Origin: Rhodococcus qingshengii JCM 15477
GTDB taxonomy: Bacteria > Actinomycetota > Actinomycetes > Mycobacteriales > Mycobacteriaceae
Length of the DNA stretch: 64,000 nt
Assembly: GCF_023221595.1 (NCBI RefSeq)
Contig: NZ_CP096563.1
Location: 3,206,501 to 3,270,500, forward strand
Reading direction: 5' to 3'
This document shows, in pieces, positions 1-7,372 of this stretch (positions are counted from its first letter, which is position 1; each line of letters begins with the position of its first letter). The notes beneath the pieces are model-generated. The model was not told the DNA's origin and did not search any database. It saw only the letters and a list, made by a program, of their open reading frames with translations. The position numbers were made by a program, and so were the translations under genes.

Positions 1-2876
1 GACCACTGATCCACCAGCGCGGGTGAGCATGCGTCGCCGCCGGTCACGACCACTCGTAGATCCGGTAGGCCGGCGGGATCGACTGTTGCCAGCGCGGCCG
101 GGGTGACGAAAGCGTGGGTGACCCGTCCGATACGCATCACCTGTGCCAGTTCGTCGCCGCCGTACACGGTGGGCGGCGCGATCACCATCGTTGCCGCGCC
201 CCCGAAGGCAAGGAGGAGTTCGAGGACCGAAGCGTCGAAGCTCGGCGAAGAGAAATGCAGGGTGCGGTCTCCAGGTTCGACTCCGAACCTGACTCGTTCT
301 TCGTCGGCGAAGCTGCTCAGCCCGCGGTGACTGACCACGACGCCTTTGGGGACACCTGTGGAGCCGGACGTGTAGATGAGGTATGCCGGATCGTCGTAGC
401 TCAGGCGCGTACGCCGCTCGGCGTCGTCGACCGGTGCATCGGAATGGTGCGAGGTGTCCAGTTCGTCGAGGAGCAGCCAATCCACCGAATCGGCGAGCCC
501 GCCGTGGTGCTCCCCCACACTGATTCCGACTACAGCTCCCGAATCGGTGAGCATGTGCCGAATACGATCCTCGGGGTAGTGCGGATCGATCGGGAGGAAG
601 GCACCGCCGGTCTTGGCCACCGCCCACGTCGCGGTCACCGATTCGAGAGACCTCGACAGCGCAAGGGCGACATAGGTGCCGGGGCCGACTCCCCTGTTGA
701 TCAGTTCACGGGCGAGTGTGTTCGACTCGGCGTCGAGATCCCGGTAGCTCACCTCACGATCACCGAAAACGAGCGCTGGGGCATCGGGGTTCACAGCCGA
801 GGCCCGGCGGAGAATATCGGGGAGGGTCAACGGGGAGGACGCGGTCGCTCCCCGCGCCGGTACCAGGGACTCACGCTCGAAGTCGTCGAGGAGATCGAGG
901 TCTCCGACCGGCGTTCGCGGGGCTGCTGCTGCGCCTGCAAGGATCCGCACCAGTCGCGAGAGGAAGGCTCGGACCGTGGATTCGGCGTAGTGCTGCGTGG
1001 AGTACGCAACCTCGAGGGCGCCGGTATCTGCGTGGACGTCGATCGCCACGTCGAGGCCGGCAATCGTGGTCTCCTGCGAGCCGTCGTTGAGGTGGACGTG
1101 CAACTCGGGCAGTGCGGGGACACCTGCCGCCGATCGAATCGACAACGTATCGCGTTCTCGAGCAAGAGAACTCACGAACTCGTCGAACGGTGCCGCCGGA
1201 TCGACCTCGCAGCGCAGGGGCAGAGTTCCCCACTCGGTCCTCGTTCCGATCAGCACGTCCCGGCGCTCGGTCGATCTCGACAGCAACGAAGCAAATGCGG
1301 CATGGACAACGGCAAAGAGGGAGACGCCTTCCGTGCGCGCAAGTTCGGCGACCGCGGGATCGAGTGGGACGCTCAGCCGATTCGTACCGGTGGGCTCCGA
1401 TTCGGCGTCGATTCGCTCGAGGCCCAGTGTCTCGAGGTCCAGTGTGGAGCCCTCGTCGGAGTCCCCCAGGTATCTCGCCCAGAACCGCTCGAGTTCCCTG
1501 CGCTGTGCACTGCGCGCCCCTGCCTCGGCACTTGCCGGATGAATCCGGTTCATCGGCGTACCGGCCGGTGCTGCTGTCAGTTCTGCGACCAATTCGGTGA
1601 ACGCCCGGTGGTGCTCGGCCAGTTCGTCGTGGCCGTAGCGATTGGGGTTTCCGCGAAAGTCGATCAACGTCTGCGCCGGATCGCCGCTCTGGTACACGTT
1701 GACCAGCAGATCCTCGACCGGACCCGACGTGACGATGTGATACTCACCGGTCAGTGGCCCGAGGGTTATCTCCTGCCGGAAGAGCATCACATTCATCATC
1801 GGGCCGGACAGACGCGCGTCGCCGACGGTCAGACCGGCATCACGCCGGATGTCCTCGAGGCTGCATCGCTGATGACGAAGCGCACCGAGAAGTTCGAGTT
1901 GCACGCGCCCGACCAGATCGTCGACACTTTCGTCCGGGTTTACGTGGATGTGTAGCGGCGCGACGTTGACCAGCATTCCGCCGGACCGCTGCAGCGGTGC
2001 CGTCGTCCTCGCGGAAACCGGCAGGTTGATCAGCACGTCGTCGTAGCCGGTACTGCGGGACAGGTAGCACGCCAGTGCCGAAATCAACACTGCGGCCGGA
2101 GTTGCACCGGAACGTGAATTCCACTCGTCCAAGGCAGCAAGGCTGTTCGCCGACATCGCGGCACTGACGAGTTCACTGCGTGCAGTCGGGGGTCCCTCAC
2201 GGGTGGCCAACGTCGAACCGTGTTCGACGCCCGACACACGCTGGGCCCAGTACTCGCGGTCGGCTTCGAATCGGCTCGATTCGCGGTACTTCTGGTCGAG
2301 CTCGGACAGCGTCGTGACGTCGAGCGCCTTGTTCACCGCAGGCTCTCGACCTTCGACGGCTGCGGTGTAGATCGCCGCAATCCGATTGACGATCGTCATA
2401 CCGCTGTATCCGTCGAGAGCGACGTGATGAATCCTGGTGTACCACAGGTAATCCCGATCACCAGTTTGAAGAATTGTCATCTCGACGAGACGATCGCGAG
2501 TCAGATCGAGCGTCGTCGCGTAATCGTTGTCCATCCACTCCGAGGCAGCCTGCCGAGGGTTCTCACGCTCGCGGAAGTCGAAGTAGTCGATGCCCGGGTC
2601 GATCGTGAAGTCCACGATCTGGCAGGGCTCCCCATCCGGGTACATCAACCGTAGAAACGGTGATTCGAACTCGTGGGCAGCCTCCACCGCGGCGCGACTG
2701 AGCAGTTGCATGTCCAAATCGCCGTGGAACTCGATGTACTGCGCGATGAAGTACGGGACCGTCGGGTGAAGTTGCTGCGCAAACCACATGCTGCGCTGCA
2801 CCGCAGACAGGGGGAACGCTCCTGCCGGCAGGCTTCGCGATCCGGTGAGCGGGTCGATCCTCTTGTCGGTATCCAT
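1..2876 (-). CDS. Non-ribosomal peptide synthetase, N-terminal part (C-A...), truncated by window edge
   Basis: The minus strand is open from an ATG at 2876 to the window edge (958 residues visible). Residues about 10-450 form a condensation domain with the active-site motif HHVALDG near residue 150. From about residue 680 an adenylation domain follows, with the A3 phosphate-binding motif YTSGSTGVPKG near residue 831 and the pocket region FDASVLEL. The first specificity positions read roughly D-A-L-V-V-G, which I cannot assign to a substrate; the rest lies outside the window. By family knowledge it would activate an amino acid and join it to a donor acyl or peptidyl carrier. Starting directly with a C domain suggests a module that receives a chain or starter acid from another protein. 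A GGGGGTGG stretch precedes the ATG; in-frame GTG codons just upstream are alternatives. It lies where M. tuberculosis carries pks12 relative to rbpA. Confidence 0.93.
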   Translation of the reverse strand, partial: MDTDKRIDPLTGSRSLPAGAFPLSAVQRSMWFAQQLHPTVPYFIAQYIEFHGDLDMQLLSRAAVEAAHEFESPFLRLMYPDGEPCQIVDFTIDPGIDYFDFRERENPRQAASEWMDNDYATTLDLTRDRLVEMTILQTGDRDYLWYTRIHHVALDGYSGMTIVNRIAAIYTAAVEGREPAVNKALDVTTLSELDQKYRESSRFEADREYWAQRVSGVEHGSTLATREGPPTARSELVSAAMSANSLAALDEWNSRSGATPAAVLISALACYLSRSTGYDDVLINLPVSARTTAPLQRSGGMLVNVAPLHIHVNPDESVDDLVGRVQLELLGALRHQRCSLEDIRRDAGLTVGDARLSGPMMNVMLFRQEITLGPLTGEYHIVTSGPVEDLLVNVYQSGDPAQTLIDFRGNPNRYGHDELAEHHRAFTELVAELTAAPAGTPMNRIHPASAEAGARSAQRRELERFWARYLGDSDEGSTLDLETLGLERIDAESEPTGTNRLSVPLDPAVAELARTEGVSLFAVVHAAFASLLSRSTERRDVLIGTRTEWGTLPLRCEVDPAAPFDEFVSSLARERDTLSIRSAAGVPALPELHVHLNDGSQETTIAGLDVAIDVHADTGALEVAYSTQHYAESTVRAFLSRLVRILAGAAAAPRTPVGDLDLLDDFERESLVPARGATASSPLTLPDILRRASAVNPDAPALVFGDREVSYRDLDAESNTLARELINRGVGPGTYVALALSRSLESVTATWAVAKTGGAFLPIDPHYPEDRIRHMLTDSGAVVGISVGEHHGGLADSVDWLLLDELDTSHHSDAPVDDAERRTRLSYDDPAYLIYTSGSTGVPKGVVVSHRGLSSFADEERVRFGVEPGDRTLHFSSPSFDASVLELLLAFGGAATMVIAPPTVYGGDELAQVMRIGRVTHAFVTPAALATVDPAGLPDLRVVVTGGDACSPALVDQW

Positions 2877-2892
2877 CACGACCACCCCCACA

Positions 2893-2927
2893 CAGCGTTG
2901 TGACGATCAGCGTTGTCACGATCAGCG
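2893..2927. promoter_or_regulatory. 15-bp tandem repeat upstream of the NRPS gene, possible operator
   Basis: Two copies of CAGCGTTGTSACGAT (S = G then C) lie head to tail, followed by a third partial CAGCG. The single base difference makes GTGAC (2900-2904) and GTCAC (2915-2919) an inverted pair. The repeat sits 17-50 bp upstream of the NRPS start, a plausible place for an operator. No regulator is identified; this is inference from position and symmetry. Confidence 0.35.
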
Positions 2928-3112
2928 CCGGGAAGTGTGGCTCGGGGATTGAAGAGAAACATCGCACCGCCTCGATATCGAGTGGAAACCATGTGGCGAT
3001 CCTGCGAGAGCGCAGCCGAAGGTCATCGACCTCGACGAAGGGTCGCTTCGAAGTCCGAACCTCCCCGAAGGTCCGAACTCAGGATCAAAATTTGTCGTCG
3101 TCAGGCGTCAGG

Positions 3113-3134
3113 AGCACCGCAGTGTTGCAGTGCT
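3113..3134 (-). terminator. Hairpin downstream of the zinc-finger gene
   Basis: AGCACCGCA / TGCAGTGCT form a 9-bp stem with one mismatch and loop GTGT, 37 bp past the stop of the minus-strand gene 3171-3527. No U-tract follows, so terminator function is only possible. The rest of 2877-3170 holds no convincing gene; it is the leader of the NRPS gene plus this hairpin. Confidence 0.3.
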
Positions 3135-3170
3135 CGACGCAAGGCTAGAAACCGGTTGCCCACACCTGCT

Positions 3171-3527
3171 CTACCGGAAACGTTCGGCTTCGCGGGCAAG
3201 CTCGGTCAACCGTTCACACAACTGTGTGAGCTCTGAACTCTCTGCGCCCTCGGCAACTGCTGTCGCCACATCTTCGGCAGCGCATCGGACCTCGAACATC
3301 CGATCCACGAGTTCGACCGCTTCGACTGCGGTCAAGATGACGGCGTCAGCCGGGATCGACGTGCCCTTGACGGCATTGCGCTGCTCGTACGCACGCTGTC
3401 GACAAGACTGGCTGCAGTACCGGCGTCGACGACCGACACCGGTCACCGCGACCTCTCGACCACACCACACACACGGGTTTCCCGAACGCGCAGACTGCGG
3501 TGATCCGACGCGTGTGCTCTCAGCCAT
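3171..3527 (-). CDS. Small zinc-finger protein next to rbpA (Rv2049c position)
   Basis: A 118-residue protein. Residues about 15-45 contain CVWCG followed by YCSQSCRQRAYEQR, a C-x2-C...C-x3-C arrangement typical of a small zinc ribbon/FCS-like finger preceded by a basic RRRR patch. The remainder is a mainly acidic helix that may mediate oligomerisation. The frame is open much further upstream, but that extension overlaps rbpA on the other strand; the ATG at 3527 leaves a normal divergent promoter gap of about 190 bp and is preferred. The position next to rbpA matches the small hypothetical Rv2049c of M. tuberculosis (recalled synteny). Function unknown; nucleic-acid binding is inferred from the finger. 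Confidence 0.75.
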   Translation of the reverse strand: MAESTRVGSPQSARSGNPCVWCGREVAVTGVGRRRRYCSQSCRQRAYEQRNAVKGTSIPADAVILTAVEAVELVDRMFEVRCAAEDVATAVAEGAESSELTQLCERLTELAREAERFR

Positions 3528-3616
3528 GAATCGACACTGTACTCGAGATTCGGACGCCTTCGATGAACGCGCACGGTACCCGGTAAGATGGAGAGGTTGC
3601 GTCTTCTCGCCACACG

Positions 3617-3642
3617 GGAACCAATCGGGTGCTCGTGGCGTT
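3617..3642 (+). promoter_or_regulatory. Candidate ECF-sigma (SigH/SigE/SigR-type) promoter of rbpA
   Basis: GGAAC at 3617-3621 and GTT at 3640-3642 are separated by 18 bp, the spacing and sequence of the oxidative/heat-stress ECF consensus (GGAAY-N18/19-GTT) in actinobacteria. It lies 75 bp upstream of the rbpA ATG. Streptomyces rbpA is known to have a SigR promoter. A second, SigA-like TAAGAT element is at 3584-3589. Inference from motif only. Confidence 0.5.
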
Positions 3643-3716
3643 GTAGATGAGTGTGAGCGTCTACTCCCCAAGTCAGGGCGCCCACCAGCGGTGACGAACG
3701 AAGAGAGGACACCACC

Positions 3717-4055
3717 ATGGCAGATCGCGTACTTCGAGGTAGCCGACTCGGAGCTGTGAGCTACGAGACCGACCGTGACCATGACCTCGCGCCCCGTCGT
3801 ATGGCCAAGTACAAGTGCGAGAACGGCGAGATCTTCGACATCCCGTTCGCGGACGAAGCCGAGATCCCCGGCACCTGGTTGTGCCGAAACGGCCTCGAAG
3901 GCACCCTCATGGAGGGGACTGCTCCCGAAGCCAAGAAGGTCAAGCCTCCCCGCACCCACTGGGACATGCTGCTCGAGCGTCGCTCGGTCGAGGAACTCGA
4001 AGAGCTCCTCAAAGAGCGTCTCGATTTGCTGAAGGCCAAGCGTCGCGGCGCATGA
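3717..4055 (+). CDS. rbpA: RNA polymerase-binding protein RbpA
   Basis: A 112-residue protein, usual length for RbpA. Family knowledge: it binds the RNA polymerase holoenzyme and the principal sigma factor, stabilises the open complex and affects rifampicin tolerance. Visible parts are the flexible N-terminal tail (residues 1-25), a zinc-ribbon-like core domain beginning YKCENGEIFDIPF, then the basic linker (KKVKPPRTHWDM) and the C-terminal sigma-interaction helix (ERRSVEELEELLKERL). ATG 3717 is preceded by an AGAGAGGA ribosome site at normal distance. Monocistronic: an intrinsic terminator follows and an ECF-like promoter precedes it. Confidence 0.97.
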   Translation: MADRVLRGSRLGAVSYETDRDHDLAPRRMAKYKCENGEIFDIPFADEAEIPGTWLCRNGLEGTLMEGTAPEAKKVKPPRTHWDMLLERRSVEELEELLKERLDLLKAKRRGA

Positions 4056-4070
4056 ACTAGCACTTCGATC

Positions 4071-4112
4071 AAGACCGTCCGGTTCTACACCGGGCGGTCT
4101 TTCTCGTTCTTC
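4071..4112 (+). terminator. Intrinsic terminator of rbpA
   Basis: AAGACCGTCCGGT and ACCGGGCGGTCTT form a 13-bp stem with one G-T pair and a short TCTAC loop, followed by the T-rich TTTCTCGTTCTT. It starts 15 bp after the rbpA stop. Confidence 0.85.
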
Positions 4113-4383
4113 GGGGAGTGATCGTTCACAAGTCGACGTCATACTTCGGCCCTTCTTCGACGTGGCAACTTCAGGATGCTTCGCGGTCCTCAAAGACACT
4201 TCAGGGCAACGTCATTCAGCATCCAGGCGCACTCGCGGGCCGACAGTGCGCAAATCCTGGACTTGCGCTGGAGAACCATCGGCGCTGCTTCGTGCACCAG
4301 TGTGAGCTGTATCCCCCACCCCGCGACACACCAAACTTCGGTACACCAAACTTCGACACGGAGTGAACTGGTAGCCCAGTCAC
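4113..4383. repeat. Intergenic region with a 13-bp direct repeat
   Basis: No gene is supported between rbpA and the PrsW-type gene (4056-4484). Short open frames here have no ribosome site and no recognisable protein. ACACCAAACTTCG occurs twice, at 4327-4339 and 4343-4355 (period 16), close to the large hairpin at 4384-4429. The role of the repeat is unknown. Confidence 0.5.
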
Positions 4384-4429
4384 TCGGCCGGGTTGCTTGC
4401 CAAGTGACGATGGCAAGCAACCCGGCCGA
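4384..4429 (-). terminator. Long perfect hairpin after the PrsW-type gene
   Basis: TCGGCCGGGTTGCTTGCCA and its exact complement (19 bp) flank an 8-base loop AGTGACGA. It lies about 55 bp past the PrsW stop, so it is most likely its terminator. There is no U-tract on either side. The stem is longer than in most actinobacterial terminators. Confidence 0.65.
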
Positions 4430-4484
4430 CTGGGGTGTGGGTGAATGATTTGCGGTGCTGAACGGTTCTTCCGCTACTTCCCGG

Positions 4485-5663
4485 TCACCGAGTGATGCTC
4501 TGTGCCGCGGTTCCTTGGCGGAGGCGGGTGATTTCGTTGCGTGATTCGACGACCTGGGGGCTGTCGTCGCCCTTGCTGACAGCAAGGTCGCTGCACAGAT
4601 CCAGCGCGGCACGAACGATATGTCGTCGTTGGCGACGTTCGGTACGAGTGGGTGCGGCTTTCGCGTAAGTACGTTGTTGTCGCCATCCGCCGGCGGCTGT
4701 CACCTCGGCGTCGGTCAGGACGCCGGACTCGATTTCCGGGGCGAGAATGTCACGGACGAAGTGGGATTCACGTGGGTGCGCCCAGACGAACGCGATCCAC
4801 AAGGCAGTGAACGCGAAGACGATGTCGCCGATCATGATGACGAACACGAGCGAACTGCTGCCGCCGGCGATCGCGAGCATGGAATCCCACACGCCGTGGA
4901 TCAGGATGGGTGCCACGATCAACGCCAATCCGCGTCCGATCCGCCGGGGCTGGGCCGGGGTGCCGATCAGATAGATCACGCCGGCGCAGAAAAGGGCGGT
5001 GAACAGGGGATGAGAGACGATGTCGGAGTAGGTGCGGGTGGCGATGGAACCGAGCAGGCCGTCGGTTTGGTGGGCGCCGAAGCCCTGTGTTGCGCCGGCA
5101 ATCGAGTACAGAAAGTCTTCGCTGGTCTGAAATCCCAAGCCGATGAAAGCACCGAGGAGCAGGCCGTCGGTTGCGGTGCGCACCAGGCGTGGTGCAAGCG
5201 CGAGGAGGACTACGATGCCGATGCCTTTGGCGGTTTCCTCCACGAAGGGTGCAGAGAGGCCCGCATGCCAGTCCTGAGCCCATACCTGCCCGAAAATCTT
5301 CGAGTAGAGCGAACCGACTGCTCCGTTCGCGGGTGCTGCGATAGTGAACGTTGCTGCGGTGGCGCCCCAGATGAAGCCGGTGACCACTAGTCCTACGGGT
5401 TGGCGTTCGTAGCGGTCGATGTGCCGGAACCACCATGTCCAGACCGCGGCGCTGATGACGCCGACGATGCCGGCAACGAGGAGTGCGCGCCCGAAGTATC
5501 CGGCGAAGGGAGCAAACATCTGCCAGCCTTTGACGAGGCCGAATCCGCACATCCACAGGTATATCCAGAACACGACGTTGCGTGGCTGGAAGAAGTGAAA
5601 TTTCTCGCCCCAGGCCGTCGTATCGAATGCGCGGGAGCGGGTTTCGAGGAGATCGGTGCTCAC
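4485..5663 (-). CDS. PrsW-family intramembrane metalloprotease
   Basis: A 392-residue polytopic membrane protein with about eight hydrophobic segments. It has the family signatures: EETAKG at residues 142-147, FQTSED at 178-183, and histidines in SHPLFT (218) and IHGVWD (about 256), which would hold the metal. PrsW proteins cleave membrane-bound anti-sigma factors or related substrates; none is encoded as such nearby. The C-terminal 90 residues are a charged cytoplasmic tail. The GTG start at 5663 overlaps the stop of the upstream gene (GTGA, 5660-5663) and has GAGGGAGA in front, so the two are translationally coupled. Catalytic activity is inferred from motif retention. Confidence 0.88.
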   Translation of the reverse strand: MSTDLLETRSRAFDTTAWGEKFHFFQPRNVVFWIYLWMCGFGLVKGWQMFAPFAGYFGRALLVAGIVGVISAAVWTWWFRHIDRYERQPVGLVVTGFIWGATAATFTIAAPANGAVGSLYSKIFGQVWAQDWHAGLSAPFVEETAKGIGIVVLLALAPRLVRTATDGLLLGAFIGLGFQTSEDFLYSIAGATQGFGAHQTDGLLGSIATRTYSDIVSHPLFTALFCAGVIYLIGTPAQPRRIGRGLALIVAPILIHGVWDSMLAIAGGSSSLVFVIMIGDIVFAFTALWIAFVWAHPRESHFVRDILAPEIESGVLTDAEVTAAGGWRQQRTYAKAAPTRTERRQRRHIVRAALDLCSDLAVSKGDDSPQVVESRNEITRLRQGTAAQSITR

Positions 5664-6418
5664 TTGGTGTCTCCCTCGTGTGTGCCGATAGAGGCGATCA
5701 TGTCGGTGATTTCTCGACTGCGGGCGGCGATCTGATCGGGTGGGCCGACTACCTGTACCCGAATTCCCTTGCCGTCGACGACGAATGTGGTCACCGATCC
5801 GGCGGACCGCGGAGTGTCAAAGCTGACCTGGACGCCGCTCAGACCCCCGGCGGTGCTGATCGGCTGGCGCGCACCGGAGACCGCAAGCACGGAACTGCCG
5901 TTCGTCGCAAGACTCACGGCATCTGTTTGGGAGAGGAGTTCGTCGGCAGTTCCACTGAATGTGTCGGCGTCGACGCTCACGGTGACGGTGCCATCGGTCA
6001 ACGTCACACGTGGGAGCGAATCGGACGCGCCATGTTGGTCGGTTCGGAAACCACTGTCGACATTCCAGCCCGCAGGTGCGGCGAAGGAGACCGTTTCGGT
6101 CACGGCCATCCGGTCTCCGGCGCCGGTTGGATCTTCGGAGGAGACAGCGGAATCGATGGCGGGCACGATCACGGTCCAGAGCATCCACACCGCCAAGATC
6201 GCGAGGGCGTGTGGAAAGACTCGTGTGTCGAATCCGAGGAAGCGGTGATCCGCTGGTGGACGTCTTCCGTGTAGGGGCTCGTGCTTGTGTGCAGTACTCG
6301 AAATAACGCTCAATTTCCCTCGTTTCCATTGCACGGCAGGCGCACTGACTATCGCAGAAACGGACAAATTCCGTGCATCAGCCGGCACCTGCCGGTCATC
6401 GAGACGATCGTGCACCAA
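5660..6418 (-). CDS. Membrane-anchored extracytoplasmic protein coupled to PrsW-type protease
   Basis: The protein has a hydrophilic N-terminus, one transmembrane segment (VFPHALAILAVWMLWTVIV) and an extracytoplasmic domain of about 160 residues rich in beta-type sequence (for example RVTLTDGTVTVSVDADTFSG). It overlaps the PrsW gene by four bases, so both are made from one message. No family recognised. A single-pass protein next to an intramembrane protease could be its substrate or a regulator; that is inference. The start is uncertain: TTG at 6418 gives 252 residues, and in-frame alternatives are GTG 6415, GTG 6334 and TTG 6313 (the last preceded by GAGGGAAA). Confidence 0.7.
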   Translation of the reverse strand: MVHDRLDDRQVPADARNLSVSAIVSAPAVQWKRGKLSVISSTAHKHEPLHGRRPPADHRFLGFDTRVFPHALAILAVWMLWTVIVPAIDSAVSSEDPTGAGDRMAVTETVSFAAPAGWNVDSGFRTDQHGASDSLPRVTLTDGTVTVSVDADTFSGTADELLSQTDAVSLATNGSSVLAVSGARQPISTAGGLSGVQVSFDTPRSAGSVTTFVVDGKGIRVQVVGPPDQIAARSREITDMIASIGTHEGDTK

Positions 6419-6449
6419 GTTCCCGTAGGCGCGAGATCACCGAGAGCTC

Positions 6450-7280
6450 CTAGTCGACGGTGAACCGTCGCATAGCCAGATGTCCGAACACGCCGACCAG
6501 AATCAACGTGACGCCTGCGGTCACGGAAACGGAGTCGGTCACCAACCCCGCGATGCCGGTCACGGCTACGAACACCGGCAAAAAGTCGAACAGCCTGAAA
6601 ATCGACTGCGGTGGTTCGGTTTCGAGGCCCTGAGCCTGAGCGGCCTTGTTCGGCGCATACTCGGGGTACCACTCGGTGAAGGAGATCGCGAAGAAGGTTC
6701 CGAGCAACTGCAGAATCCATCCGGTCCAGAAGTTGTCACCGTCGTGCAGCAGTGCGTCTCCGAACAGGCCCACTACGGCCGACCAGGTGAAGGCGAGAGC
6801 CCACACCGCCGTAATGACGTAGTTGATGCGCAGAAACAGTGGCGTCGTCCAATACTCTTCAGGCGTCGACTCTTTCGCGTACTGCAAAGTGAAAGGATTG
6901 CGGAGCAGGATCGATCCGAAGGCAAAGACCACCAGCGCGATGTTGGTCAGTTCGCCTCCCCAGAGTTCGAACCACCGAATCGTGTTCGCCGACGCGAGGA
7001 GGCCGATGGCCGCCAGAACGCCGAAGAACACGACGTCGAAGACCTCCAACAGCTTCACGGTGCCGCCGCGCCGGTGACTGGCCGCCAAGATCAGCAGCGA
7101 CAACCCGAGGGCTGCGGCCGCGGATTCCTCGAACCTTCCCGGCCCGGAGAGCAAGGACAGCAAGATCCACGGCGACAGGCCGGCGAGCGGTGACTGCAGA
7201 ACCGCGTCGACGACACTGGTTTTGTGAACTGCATCCCGGGTCTCGGACTTGTCTGGCTCGGTTTTCTCAGGCTCGGTCAC
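6450..7280 (-). CDS. Multi-pass membrane protein of unknown function
   Basis: A 276-residue protein with six to eight hydrophobic segments and a charged N-terminus (TEPEKTEPDKSETRD). No recognised domain. It is upstream and on the same strand as the PrsW pair, with 31 bp before the furthest possible start of the next gene, so co-transcription is likely. GTG start at 7280. The inner loops carry FTEWYPEYAPNK and WTTPLFLRINYV stretches with no motif I can name. Confidence 0.75.
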   Translation of the reverse strand: MTEPEKTEPDKSETRDAVHKTSVVDAVLQSPLAGLSPWILLSLLSGPGRFEESAAAALGLSLLILAASHRRGGTVKLLEVFDVVFFGVLAAIGLLASANTIRWFELWGGELTNIALVVFAFGSILLRNPFTLQYAKESTPEEYWTTPLFLRINYVITAVWALAFTWSAVVGLFGDALLHDGDNFWTGWILQLLGTFFAISFTEWYPEYAPNKAAQAQGLETEPPQSIFRLFDFLPVFVAVTGIAGLVTDSVSVTAGVTLILVGVFGHLAMRRFTVD

Positions 7281-7372
7281 AAGAAGCCGCCTTACGCAGG
7301 AACGGGTGGCACAGCGAGTACCCGCGTAGGCGCTCCTCGGAACATCGGCAGCCCTAATATCCGATGCTCGGC

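Noticed and set aside
114..1955. A 613-codon plus-strand open frame
   Set aside because: It is antisense to the NRPS gene, which has condensation and adenylation motifs. Codon structure of high-GC DNA gives long opposite frames.
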